From: Hydractinia symbiolongicarpus
Taxonomy: Eukaryota > Cnidaria > Hydrozoa > Anthoathecata > Hydractiniidae
Reading direction: 5' to 3'
NCBI RefSeq assembly: GCF_029227915.1
Contig: NC_079881.1
Coordinates: forward strand, 29,675,501 to 29,739,500
DNA length: 64,000 nt
Part shown: positions 1 to 7,317 of the stretch, piece by piece
Layout: the number at the start of each line of letters is the position of its first letter
Numbering within the stretch: the stretch's first letter is position 1
Notes under the pieces: generated by a model
Told to the model about the DNA's origin: nothing
The model's database searches: none
What the model saw: the letters and a program-made list of their open reading frames with translations, nothing else
Program-made: the position numbers and the translations under genes

Positions 1-84
1 TCCCTACTCAAATTGCGACCGCTGTTAGTTGAAGTCTGAATATACTTATAATAAAAGAGAAATGCGTTGGTTCAAGAATACAAT
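1..84 (+). repeat. Left terminal inverted repeat (inner part)
   Basis: Bases 1-84 match the reverse complement of 17239-17321 with a few substitutions and one single-base length difference. The core is TCCCTACTCAAATTGCGACC and GCTGTTAGTTGAAGT. The match runs through the promoter-like A/T motif and about 23 bases into the first gene. Its outer boundary is not visible. Confidence 0.85.
45..61 (+). promoter_or_regulatory. TATAATAAA-type motif before the repeat-protein gene
   Basis: CTTATAATAAAAGAGAA lies directly before the ATG at 62. An almost identical word lies before the PolB start (17262-17277, other strand), and shorter versions precede starts at 1000, 5586, 6877 and 9119. Its role as a core promoter is inferred from this recurrence and fixed position. 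Confidence 0.5.
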
Positions 85-948
85 CCTGGAACTTGCAGCT
101 AAATATGGTCACATAGAGATTGTTAAGCTGTGCAAAGAGTGGGGTGAGACAGAATTTGATTTGCCGATGGCACTTGAAGCTCTCAATGGTCACATCGAGA
201 TTGTTAAGCTGTGCAAAGAGTGGGGTGCGACAGACTTTAATTGGGCTCTACGAAATGCAGCTGAAAATGGTCACATCGAGATGGTTAAGATGTTCAAAGA
301 GTGGGGTGCGACAGACTTTAATTGGGCCTACGAAATGCAGCTGAAAATGGTCACATCGAGATGGTTAAGATGTTCAAAGAGTGGGGTGCGACAGACTTTA
401 ATTGGGCCATGAAAAAAGCAGCTGTCTATGGTCACATTGAGATTGTTAAGCTGTGCGAAGAGTGGGGTGCGACAGACTTTAATTGGGCCATGGAATTTGC
501 AGCTGTCAATGGTCACATTGAGATTGTTAAGCTGTGCAAAGAGTGGGGTGCGACAGAGTTTGATTGGCCCATGAAAAAAGCAGCTGAAAATGGTCACATT
601 GAGATTGTTAAACTGTGCAAAGAGTGGGGTGCGACAGAGTTTAATTGGGCCATGAACCTTGCAGCTGAAAATGGTCACATCGAGATTGTTAAGCTGTGCA
701 AAGAGTGGGGTGCGACATACTTTAATGGGGTCATGAGACTTGCAGCTGAAAATGGTCACATCGAGATTGTTGTATTGCTGCGTGGTTTTGATGTCATTCA
801 TGATAAATTGGTGCGGCATCATCACAAGCGTAATTTTTATGCAAAACTATGGAATGAGGTACTGCCAGTGTCGTGGCATCCGGATCGATATTGGAATTGG
901 TGTTTAGATGAGGAAGAAAAGCGCGAGATATCTAAATTATGGAAGTAA
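62..948 (+). pseudogene. 27-residue-repeat (ankyrin/MGF360-like) protein, frameshifted
   Basis: The protein consists of about nine repeats of 27 residues with the core GHIEIVKLCKEWGATDFNWA, followed by a C-terminal segment of about 50 residues rich in His, Trp and acidic residues. Such repeats resemble the ankyrin-like repeats of large DNA viruses and probably mediate protein-protein contacts; no substrate can be inferred. The start at 62 follows the A/T motif. The frame breaks near 325-328: repeats three and four are nearly identical DNA copies spaced 80 rather than 81 bases apart, which points to a recent tandem duplication with loss of one base. The frame from 62 therefore ends at 412, and the remaining repeats are read in another frame to 948. 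The first residues, MRWFKN, lie within the terminal repeat and resemble the PolB N-terminus. Confidence 0.8.
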
Positions 949-986
949 TGTCCAGTATTTTGATCCTGGTTGAGGTTAAAAAAAAT

Positions 987-998
987 CTATAATAAAGA
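987..998 (+). promoter_or_regulatory. TATAATAAAG motif before the OB-like gene
   Basis: TCTATAATAAAGAG ends directly at the ATG at 1000. The same word family occurs before other starts in the element, and here it decides the start codon. A promoter role is inferred. Confidence 0.5.
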
Positions 999-999
999 G

Positions 1000-1320
1000 A
1001 TGCCTTTCCTATCTGCAGAACAATTTGACGCCTTGAAATCAGAACACGAGAGCATTATGAAGTGGCGTGATGTTCCCACTGGAATCATATTTAAAATTGA
1101 GTATGTTGAAGAGATCAAGACCAAAAAAGGTGATGCAACTGGCATCACATTGATCGATTGCGATGGTGAACGATTTCAAGCATGGGCAACGAGTGTACTG
1201 AGAGAAGCTTTGATAGGTCGAACAGGTCAGATGTTCATCAAATCACTGGGAAGGAAACAATCTACGAAGAATCCTAGTCAATTTTACTATGATTACGACC
1301 TTGTGGAAGTGGAAGACTAA
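1000..1320 (+). CDS. Small OB/SSB-like protein (putative)
   Basis: An intact frame of 106 residues. The ATG at 1000 was chosen because it directly follows TATAATAAAGAG; the upstream extension is Lys-rich and lacks a motif. The order of predicted strands, with PTGIIFKIEYVEEI, a central ITLIDCDGERFQAWAT and a C-terminal YYDYDLVEVED, is what one expects of a small OB-fold single-stranded DNA-binding protein. That would suit an element with a protein-primed polymerase, which needs an SSB. This is a fold guess from pattern only; no catalytic residues are expected. It lies between the repeat protein and a SAP-type gene on the same strand, and a hairpin follows its stop by about 10 bases. Confidence 0.55.
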   Translation: MPFLSAEQFDALKSEHESIMKWRDVPTGIIFKIEYVEEIKTKKGDATGITLIDCDGERFQAWATSVLREALIGRTGQMFIKSLGRKQSTKNPSQFYYDYDLVEVED

Positions 1321-1329
1321 AAAGTAATC

Positions 1330-1355
1330 TTTTGTGGCTGTCTCCAGTCACAAAA
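1330..1355 (+). terminator. Hairpin after the OB-like gene
   Basis: TTTTGTGGCTG (1330-1340) pairs with CAGTCACAAAA (1345-1355), eleven pairs including one G-U, with loop TCTC. It starts 10 bases after the stop codon. It is probably an mRNA 3'-end signal, by analogy with other gene ends in this element. Confidence 0.5.
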
Positions 1356-1388
1356 ATAACGAAAGCCTGGCGCTGTTCACATACACAA

Positions 1389-1658
1389 ATGGACAAACTG
1401 CGACAAGAAGCTAAAGCCTTAGGTCTCAAAGGGTACTCTACGTTGAAGCGAATAAACCTTGTTGAAGCCATATGCAAAGTCAAGTATAAGGATGCGTCGA
1501 CACAAACGGACGGACCGTACTGCCAGCCTTGTGCTAAAATTGCATGGGAGAAAAATCTTGAACAATATTTGAGGGATCTCGCTAAAAAACAGCGACGTAT
1601 CGTACATGATAGCGACTTGCTCATAGATCAAGATACGGGAAATTGTCTAGTATGTTGA
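1389..1658 (+). CDS. Small SAP-like protein with Cys pairs
   Basis: An intact frame of 89 residues from the ATG at 1389. A longer frame exists upstream but would run through the preceding hairpin, so this start is preferred. Residues 2-30 match the SAP pattern: a helix with LRQEAKALGLKGYST, then KRINLVEAI. SAP motifs bind DNA and occur in nuclear proteins. A C-x2-C pair (CQPC) in the middle and another (CLVC) at the very C-terminus could bind one metal ion. A role in DNA binding or virion packaging is inference. Its stop codon lies inside a 13-bp stem hairpin shared with the convergent gene at 1693-2358. Confidence 0.55.
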   Translation: MDKLRQEAKALGLKGYSTLKRINLVEAICKVKYKDASTQTDGPYCQPCAKIAWEKNLEQYLRDLAKKQRRIVHDSDLLIDQDTGNCLVC

Positions 1659-1672
1659 CCAACATATTAGAC
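1645..1672. terminator. Bidirectional hairpin between convergent genes
   Basis: GTCTAGTATGTTG (1645-1657) pairs with CAACATATTAGAC (1660-1672), 13 pairs including one G-U, with a 2-base loop. It covers the stop codon of the + gene and lies 20 bases beyond the stop of the - gene. The same sequence family recurs at 4219-4254. Confidence 0.6.
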
Positions 1673-1692
1673 CCTGTAAGCGGGTGGAGACT

Positions 1693-2358
1693 CTAATTAG
1701 CGCTGGCATACTGCGCAGATTGAAGTTTTTTCAAAATTTCATCTTTGGCTTCTTGCCTGCCTTGTGCCACCAACTCTGCGCGTTCATTCTCGTTGATGGA
1801 TTTCACAGCTTTTCTCGTTCGTTGTCGGATCTGCTCCTTGAGTATCATGTAGCGCTGTTTTTCCTGCATGATCCATGTAAACTCGTAGTCTGAAATTGTA
1901 CCATTTTGGATCGCTCTGGAAATCTTATCGTATACAGTGTCTAGCTTCGACTCTGCCAGGAGTTTGATGCATTCGTGCTTGTGCACCTTGTGCTCTAGTC
2001 GCTTCGAGGCATTCTTGAGACCTACTTGGTCCATGCCCACTGCAAGAGCCGCGGCTTCAAGAACAATTGCTATGGGGGCTCTGAATCCGGTTGCAAGCGT
2101 GGCAATACCTGTTGCGGAGGTGATGACAGTAACAGCAATCATGCCATGATCAGCATACCGAAGCCCCATCCCCCAAAGCTTTAACTTTTTGTATAGCTTT
2201 TCTCTCTCCTTGATCTCAGACCGCAGGTACTGTTCCACCTCTTCGATCTTTTTTAGTCTGTAGACCTGACTTTCTTGCTCCTGCGGAGCCGCCAGGCGAT
2301 CAGGCTCCTGCTCAGGCGCACTTGGCGGCAAAGTTGGGTAAAGCTTCATATCTGCCAT
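1693..2358 (-). CDS. Conserved Polinton hydrophobic protein, function unknown
   Basis: An intact frame of 221 residues. Visible parts: a Pro/Glu-rich N-terminus containing the DRLAAPQEQE word (residues about 20-29), a charged helical stretch (KKIEEVEQYLRSEIKEREKLYKK), a long hydrophobic Gly/Ala/Thr segment (about 70-110) that could span or insert into a membrane, and a charged, probably coiled-coil C-terminal half. I recognise this general architecture as recurrent in animal Polintons but know of no established function. A virion-membrane or internal virion protein is a guess. Its ATG directly follows the TAA stop of the penton-like gene, so the two are probably cotranscribed. The 3' end meets the hairpin at 1645-1672. 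Confidence 0.75.
   Translation of the reverse strand: MADMKLYPTLPPSAPEQEPDRLAAPQEQESQVYRLKKIEEVEQYLRSEIKEREKLYKKLKLWGMGLRYADHGMIAVTVITSATGIATLATGFRAPIAIVLEAAALAVGMDQVGLKNASKRLEHKVHKHECIKLLAESKLDTVYDKISRAIQNGTISDYEFTWIMQEKQRYMILKEQIRQRTRKAVKSINENERAELVAQGRQEAKDEILKKLQSAQYASAN
2271..2301 (-). repeat. DRLAA dispersed word, copy 1
   Basis: Read on the - strand it encodes DRLAAPQEQE within the 1693-2358 gene. On the + strand it ends in GAGCCGCCAGGCGATC, which is identical or nearly identical to copies near 4197, 4991, 5431 and 10464. Confidence 0.75.
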
Positions 2359-3030
2359 TTATTTTATGAGTAAATGCATCGTAATTCCGACGAACGAAAC
2401 ATTTTTTTTATGATGATACTCGTCCGTCAGCATGAACTCCAGTCTGTCTGTTGAGCCTTTCAAAGGAAGGTAGATTGGAGTGTCAAAACTCCATGTAAGC
2501 ATATCTCCCCATGCGTTTAACTCTTTGGTGGGAAGCAAAGCAAGAATTTTTGATTTCTTTCCATCCAGTAGGCAATCGTCTTCATCCAGCTGGGGGCAAA
2601 CGAGTCTTAATCTTTGGTACACGTCAGTTTTGTAGTAGCTGTCATAGTCGCCTTTGGTAAAGTACTTTTTTGCAGGGTCGTAGGGTAGCCCCATAAGCTC
2701 CTGAAGTTTTCGATGGATTACCACAGTATACCCGTCACTAACCCTAAGCCTACATAGTCCATTTTTCAGGACAAACAGCTTAATCTTGACCTGTGCTTGA
2801 CTGTTGACGATGGCCGCGATATCCTCGATCTTGTACAGGCCGTTCATTATTTCAATTCGGGTAACAGTCTGATCAGGTCCTACTTTGCGTATTGTAAAAT
2901 CGTTGTTACTGTAAAGGTTCAGCCATACGGGCCTGATACTTATCGATTTCAGGGCAATTCTCGTGTCCTGCCCTAGGTAATCGTCAAAAATCGTAGGCTT
3001 CTCTATATCCGTGACATACAGCTGTCTCAT
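2359..3030 (-). CDS. Minor capsid (penton-like) protein
   Basis: An intact frame of 223 residues. It is rich in predicted beta strands and has no membrane segment. The pattern IRPVWLNLYSNNDFTIRKVG, followed by a segment where strands alternate with YKIEDIAAIVNSQ, matches the general form of Polinton minor capsid/penton proteins, single jelly-roll proteins that occupy the capsid vertices. The C-terminal region (DRLEFMLTDEYHHKKN) is likely a final strand pair. The start at 3030 is part of a perfect palindrome shared with the divergent gene at 3047. The stop abuts the ATG of the 1693-2358 gene. The assignment is by pattern and context, since the major capsid lies in the same element; it could be another virion protein. 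Confidence 0.6.
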   Translation of the reverse strand: MRQLYVTDIEKPTIFDDYLGQDTRIALKSISIRPVWLNLYSNNDFTIRKVGPDQTVTRIEIMNGLYKIEDIAAIVNSQAQVKIKLFVLKNGLCRLRVSDGYTVVIHRKLQELMGLPYDPAKKYFTKGDYDSYYKTDVYQRLRLVCPQLDEDDCLLDGKKSKILALLPTKELNAWGDMLTWSFDTPIYLPLKGSTDRLEFMLTDEYHHKKNVSFVGITMHLLIK

Positions 3031-3049
3031 GTTTCTTTAAAGAAACATG
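3028..3049. promoter_or_regulatory. 22-bp perfect palindrome holding two divergent start codons
   Basis: CATGTTTCTTT followed by AAAGAAACATG forms an exact inverted repeat. Its outer bases are the ATGs of the penton-like gene (3030, -) and the conserved gene (3047, +), leaving only 16 bases between the two starts. It may be a shared regulatory site or give matching 5' leaders; the role is inferred. Confidence 0.6.
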
Positions 3050-4225
3050 AACATTTATAGCTATAAGCACAAGGCAAAATACAAGTCCAATAGAGGCGAA
3101 TGGCCTCTCGGTGTAATTAATCTAGAGCATCAAGACCTCTACGTTTCTACAGAATCACACATTCCCGGGACCTTCTCGATGTTCACGAAATACCCAATAA
3201 AAGTCCCAACTAACCTGTTTAACGACCCCGTAAGTGTAAATTGGACCGGTCAAGCCCTTGGATACTGGAATATACAAGTTAATTTCGCTTGTCATTGCGC
3301 TAGCACCGCCCTGGATATATCCGCCAAACACTTGAATAGCTCGGTACCCCTCATCAATAGTATCTTTAAATTCCACGTCTATTACCACATGCGTCGTATC
3401 CTAGCGAGAATGAAGGTACCCATGCCATACGATGACGGCTTTTCTCAATACGAGAACCCCTACTCTACATCTGGATATGCCCAGATTTGTCGTGAATATG
3501 GTGCCGACCCAAATGCCAAATACAAGTTTAAGGCTCTCATGTCCTCGCTCACAAATGGTAGATGGTGGCCGCAAGTAGATGGTGATTGGGCCAAGTTTAT
3601 CATGCCTACGAGCCAAGGCCTGAAATCGGAAGGTCTGTCGAAGCTTAGCGAGAGTATTCGTGTTTACGTGATTTTACTACTAGGGTCCCAAGCTGATGCC
3701 AAGGCATCCCTTATAGGTTCGGATGCTGACAATTTTACAGCGAGACAGATACTACTACAGAAATTCGAAGCCATGGTACAACGTGAGGAGAACGTAGGCC
3801 ACGATATCACCGAGTTTCAAAAGGTGCTTCAATATGCCAGGACCCCAGTGAATTTTGCCGTGATGCACCACGTGTACATGCTACCATCCGATATGAACCT
3901 GCGTATTGGTAAAATTGTGGGGTATAACAACAACATCTTGATCGCGCCGGCGAGTGCGATGATTGGTATAAGGCTAGACCTAAACAACAAGCCCATTACC
4001 ACACAGCCTCCGGGTTTAAAACGAGTCAGGTCACCTGGGCAAAAAATATCGAGGGGTGGTGCCACCCTAACCGGGGGGTCTGAAAAGATACCTCAGTCAG
4101 GTGTAGGAGATGGAAAGCCTCACGAGGACACCAAAGCCACCTTGGTTACTGCGCGAGTAGGTCTCATCTTAGCATATCTATGGCTTAAAAAATATGTGCT
4201 CATGCTGAGCCGCAAGGCGATCTAA
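3047..4225 (+). CDS. Conserved Polinton protein of unknown function (392 aa)
   Basis: An intact, long frame and probably the best preserved gene of the element. It is a soluble-looking mixed protein with many aromatic residues; conserved-looking stretches include STESHIPGTFSMFTKYP, HVYYHMRRILARMKVPMPYD and YNNNILIAPASAMIGIRLDL. I recognise it as a protein type that recurs in animal Polintons but cannot name a function; its size and capsid-gene surroundings suggest a virion or assembly role. The last about 70 residues are of lower complexity (Gly/Thr/Lys), then hydrophobic (VGLILAYLWLKKYVLML). The last codons carry an antisense copy of the DRLAA word. The start lies in the palindrome 3028-3049 and the stop lies in a hairpin. 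Confidence 0.7.
   Translation: MNIYSYKHKAKYKSNRGEWPLGVINLEHQDLYVSTESHIPGTFSMFTKYPIKVPTNLFNDPVSVNWTGQALGYWNIQVNFACHCASTALDISAKHLNSSVPLINSIFKFHVYYHMRRILARMKVPMPYDDGFSQYENPYSTSGYAQICREYGADPNAKYKFKALMSSLTNGRWWPQVDGDWAKFIMPTSQGLKSEGLSKLSESIRVYVILLLGSQADAKASLIGSDADNFTARQILLQKFEAMVQREENVGHDITEFQKVLQYARTPVNFAVMHHVYMLPSDMNLRIGKIVGYNNNILIAPASAMIGIRLDLNNKPITTQPPGLKRVRSPGQKISRGGATLTGGSEKIPQSGVGDGKPHEDTKATLVTARVGLILAYLWLKKYVLMLSRKAI
4197..4222 (-). repeat. DRLAA dispersed word, copy 2 (antisense to its gene)
   Basis: TGCTCATGCTGAGCCGC continues to AAGGCGATC. It differs from the copy at 10464-10489 at about one position in 26, yet here it lies at the 3' end of a + strand gene, so it is not read as DRLAAQHE. 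This shows that the repeat is conserved as DNA, not only as peptide. Confidence 0.7.
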
Positions 4226-4254
4226 TATGTTTTTTTTTGTCAACATACTAGATC
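4219..4254. terminator. Bidirectional hairpin between convergent genes
   Basis: GATCTAATATGTT (4219-4231) pairs with AACATACTAGATC (4242-4254), 12 of 13 pairs, around a T-rich loop. It contains the stop codon of the + gene and ends 3 bases before the stop of the - gene. The stem is related in sequence to the hairpin at 1645-1672. Confidence 0.65.
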
Positions 4255-4256
4255 AT

Positions 4257-5168
4257 CTACGACTTCTTGCCTCTCTTATATGCCACAACAAAAGCAGCAG
4301 CAGCGGCAGCGAATGCCATGTATAGATGCTTGGCTACATATTCGACAACTTTTGCAGCCACTCTGAAAAAGAACGAGACAACCGTGCCAATAATCCCTGG
4401 TAGCGCCGCACCTGCCTTACCTGCTAGGTATTTCAAAAAAATACCAAGCCTTTCCGGCTGTTTTTATATAAAACCTTTTTTTCCAGCGGCACTTCCTCCT
4501 GCGCCTGTTGCGGAACCTCCACCTGTAACTGCGAGTACGATGGTGGAAATCAGTAGACCAACAGCCGCCACGATGCTAGCTATAGTAACCCCCTGCTCCT
4601 TGAACAAGATTCTAAGCTTTTCAGCTACAGATTTATCGTCTTCTGTGATTTTCATCAGTGTCTCCTTAATAGCTTTGAGTTGGCTCTGAGTATCCGAGGA
4701 AAGTAAACCGTGTGCTTCTCGTACTGCTTCCTTTTGATCTTGGAGTCGTTCTAGCTCTTCATTAGCCCTCGCGATATCCTCGTTCCAGATAGCTAGCTGC
4801 TCCTCGGATGCCCCAGGTGTACCCTTCTTCGTCTCAAGCCTTTTCACCTTGGCTTCTGCTTTAGCGATCTCGCTGTCGTAGAAAATCATCTTGTTTTTCA
4901 AGTGCTTTAGGTTACCCTTTAGCGTTTGAAGCTCGAAGTTGAGCCATCTTCTTTCCCGCTCTGTGAAGCTGGCGCCAAAAGGAGTCTCTTGCTCTTGCTG
5001 AGCCGGTAGGCGATCGATCAGGCTCTCCGTTTCATCAAGGATGTTCTCGAGCAGCGGCATCATTTCAATATCATCGGCCTTCTGTTCAACATGAACAATC
5101 TCGTTAAGGAGTTTCTGACCCATCGCTTTACTACCTTTGTTTGGTGTAGTATAGTCGGTAAACCCCAT
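4257..5168 (-). pseudogene. Coiled-coil/membrane Polinton protein with one in-frame stop
   Basis: A frame of 303 codons interrupted by a single TAA at 4464-4466; the upstream part (4464-5168) gives 234 residues. In order: an acidic N-terminus with the DRLPAQQEQE word, a long charged coiled coil (about residues 65-190), a hydrophobic segment (IASIVAAVGLLISTIVLAV), a Gly/Ala/Ser-rich linker, then after the stop a second Ala-rich hydrophobic region (LAGKAGAALPGIIGTVVSFF) and a basic tail. Conserved character on both sides of the stop, in the same frame, shows the stop is secondary. I know this layout as recurrent in animal Polintons, function unknown; a role in membrane or virion structure is a guess. 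It starts 3 bases after the stop of the 5172-5552 gene. Confidence 0.75.
4991..5015 (-). repeat. DRLAA dispersed word, copy 3
   Basis: On the + strand GCTCTTGCTGAGCCGGTAGG is followed by CGATC. On the - strand it encodes DRLPAQQEQE in the coiled-coil gene. Confidence 0.7.
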
Positions 5169-5171
5169 GGC

Positions 5172-5552
5172 TCACAAGCGATAAGTACCTAACCTCCTCT
5201 TTATATAGGCAACGCTCCTCAATTCACCATGCCTTTTCGTGATCTCTATACCATCGTAAAGAAGCTGGTTTCCTCGTGCCTCAAACTCATTGTAATATCT
5301 TGCGATTGGCTGCCCCAGCTCCTCACCAAGGTGTTCGTAAAGATCGTCGACCTTTGATTTTAATAGTTCTTCCCTCTGCCTTGTCGTGGTGTCTCGTGCT
5401 GAGCCGGATTCTTCCTAATCTTGCTGCTGATGCTCTTGCAGAGCCGCCAGGCGATCTGGCGTTAAATTGGCATCAGGCCTACTGAAATCCTCGTCTGGAA
5501 TGTTTTCCTCTGGCGTAAAGTCGTCTCCTTCGTAAATTGGATTAACCGGCAT
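5172..5552 (-). pseudogene. Small charged protein with an in-frame TAG
   Basis: A frame of 126 codons plus stop, starting at an ATG (5552) preceded by TCAAATAA and ending at TGA (5172-5174). Codon 46 is TAG (5415-5417). The first 45 residues are acidic (YEGDDFTPEENIPDEDF) and include the DRLAALQEH word. The part after the TAG is a charged helical stretch with EELLKSKVDDLYEHLGEELG and a basic end. The next gene starts 3 bases after the final stop, which supports one transcription unit and the full-length frame. I do not recognise the family. A TATATAAAG word inside the 3' part of this gene is coding, not an obvious TATA box. Confidence 0.65.
5431..5456 (-). repeat. DRLAA dispersed word, copy 4
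   Basis: TGCTCTTGCAGAGCCGCCAG is followed by GCGATC on the + strand. It encodes DRLAALQEH on the - strand just before the in-frame TAG. A partial copy (GTGCTGAGCCGG) lies at about 5397-5408. Confidence 0.7.
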
Positions 5553-5573
5553 TTATTTGAAACGTAAATCAGC

Positions 5574-5584
5574 TAATAATAAAG
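5574..5584 (+). promoter_or_regulatory. TAATAATAAAG motif before the capsid gene
   Basis: TAATAATAAAG lies two bases before the ATG at 5586 in a 33-base gap between divergent genes. It belongs to the same word family as the motifs at 45-61, 987-998 and 17262-17277. A promoter role is inferred. Confidence 0.45.
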
Positions 5585-5585
5585 C

Positions 5586-6869
5586 ATGAGTAACATATTC
5601 GGAACTAAGCTCGATCCCTACGCGGAGATTAAAACAATGATGGCTATGAAAGGGAAGAAGCAGCGTGTAAAAGTAAGTCATGTCCCTAGTACGATTAATC
5701 AGAACGAGGACTTGTATGTTGACATTCCCAACATGGGGCAGAACGATGTAATTTTTCCAGGCAGTATCAAACTACTTTTCGATCTGGAACTTACGGGAAC
5801 AAACACGAAGCGCACTATCGTCAGCAATATCGGCAAAGCCGTGGTGCAAAATCTTCGTATCACTTTGAATGGCAACGAGGTGCAAAATATTAGCGATTTC
5901 AGCACCCTGGCGGTCTACCGGGATCTCTGGCTACCAAAATTTGATCGGGAAAACAACTTGATCCTAGAGGGGATCAATCCGAATGACGGTACAATCCGCG
6001 CCCTACAGGTAAAAGCGACTGATCATGTAGGCACGAACGAGGAAAAAGCGATCTTCGCAGCTTATGGCAGCACGTTTTGTGTTCCTCTAGGAAAAATGTT
6101 TGAATTGACACGAGACTTGCCGTTCTACCAGCCAGGGCTACACGATAGGCTGCAATTCGTTATACATTTTACATCATATCGTGACGTTATCAAAGATGGT
6201 GGTACCCCAGCTGTTGGAAATACCGCAGCTAAACCACCAGATGCTGCCTACAAGATCACTGATATCGCATTAGAGTTTGACAAGGTTAATAACGAGGGTC
6301 TCGCGAGCGCTATGATGTCAAGATACAGCCGTCTCGCCCTACCCTATGAAAGGGTATTTCGTAGCAAGGTTGTCACGATGAAAAAGGCTGACACAAGCTA
6401 AAATTTGCAAATTGATACGCCTGCAAAAAGTTTGAAAGTCGTTTTACTGCTCTTTGTAGACCCTGGAAAAGTGAAGGCTTACTCGGGTGCTAACGAGGTC
6501 TTCTACAACCCAAAGATCGAAAAAATCTCGATCACTGTCGAGGGTGAGCCTAATGAGCTCTACACGCACGCGATGCTGCCGAAAGATCACCTCGAGCAGA
6601 TCGTAAACTTACTCGGTAGCCACGATTCGGGGGTGACGATTGGGCAGTTCATGACTGAGCGTTATGCCCTGTTTGTTGATTTCCGAGCATCACCTGATCA
6701 CAGTCTCCATGGTTCCGGAAGGCCGTTACAGAGATTGTCAGACGGTATAACATTGCATATGACAAAGAAAGCAGACGGAACAACGGGGGATATTAAATGC
6801 TACGTTTTCCTACTTCAAGATGCTCAGCTGAATATCTTAGATGGGCGTTTTCACAGTGTCGAATATTAA
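5586..6869 (+). pseudogene. Major capsid protein (double jelly-roll type), one in-frame stop
   Basis: The frame is 427 codons, split by one TAA (6399-6401): 271 residues before it and 155 codons after it in the same frame. The N-terminal part (MSNIFGTKLDPYAEIKTMMA) and stretches such as DLYVDIPNMGQNDVIFPGS, the strand-rich body, and LPFYQPGLHDRLQFVIHF fit the Polinton major capsid family, whose members fold as two jelly rolls and form pseudohexameric capsomers. Total length is in the usual range. It starts after a TAATAAAG motif and is followed after 7 bases by the next gene. The only visible lesion is the stop, so inactivation may be recent. Recoding of this stop is possible in principle but unlikely, given the other lesions. 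Confidence 0.85.
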
Positions 6870-6876
6870 AATAAAG

Positions 6877-7276
6877 ATGGCAAGCATATTAGTACTCACG
6901 GTTGGGGCTATAATCAATGCCCTCGCGTTTAGCGGATCGAATTACTTAATTAGTAAGCTGTCAGGCCATGGCGAGGCCGAGCGTAAAAGGCGTGATAAAG
7001 CAATTCGAACAACTTCAAGCTGCTCAAGCACAGTGGGTAAGAAGAGATCGGCAGGTAAAAGATTGGTATAACCATCAACGAGTGCTGAAAAGGCAAGCTG
7101 GAGAGAGCTTGAAGGAGCTCGATGAAGGTATGAGAGACTATTACATCGCAACGATCAAGAAGGTTCCTAAGTTATCCGACTTCTACACGCCCAGCAAGCA
7201 GCAACAAGACGGTGAGCTAACGTTCATCGTTGGATCCTTAGCCCTCCTTGGTTTTGCAGTGTACAAATGGGCGTAA
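6877..7276 (+). pseudogene. Conserved Polinton membrane protein, frameshifted
   Basis: The gene starts at ATG 6877 right after ATTAAAATAAAG. The N-terminal 30 residues are hydrophobic (SILVLTVGAIINALAFSGSN), followed by a charged helical region and, in the second frame, EQLQAAQAQWVRRDRQVKDW, a SDFYTPS motif and a C-terminal membrane segment (FIVGSLALLGFAVYKWA). The two halves are in different frames; the shift lies near 7001-7010. The arrangement (hydrophobic start, charged middle, SDFY motif, terminal membrane helix) is one I recognise from animal Polintons, always uncharacterised. It sits between capsid and integrase on the same strand and is probably part of their transcription unit. Its last codon overlaps an alternative ATG (7267) for the integrase. 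Confidence 0.7.
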
Positions 7277-7317
7277 CGTCTCCACAGGAGTTCAAATGTT
7301 TTCGACTTGTAATCAAC

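Noticed and set aside
328-825. Antisense 165-residue frame across the repeat-protein gene
   Set aside because: It is a periodic shadow of the 81-base repeats, with no start signal.
5203-5211. TATATAAAG on the - strand as a TATA box for the gene starting at 5168
   Set aside because: It lies inside the coding frame 5172-5552 and encodes Tyr-Ile-Lys; the two genes look cotranscribed.
5415-6401. Alternative genetic code to explain in-frame stops
   Set aside because: TAA, TAG and TGA all occur as internal stops and also end intact genes; frameshifts in neighbouring genes show ordinary decay.
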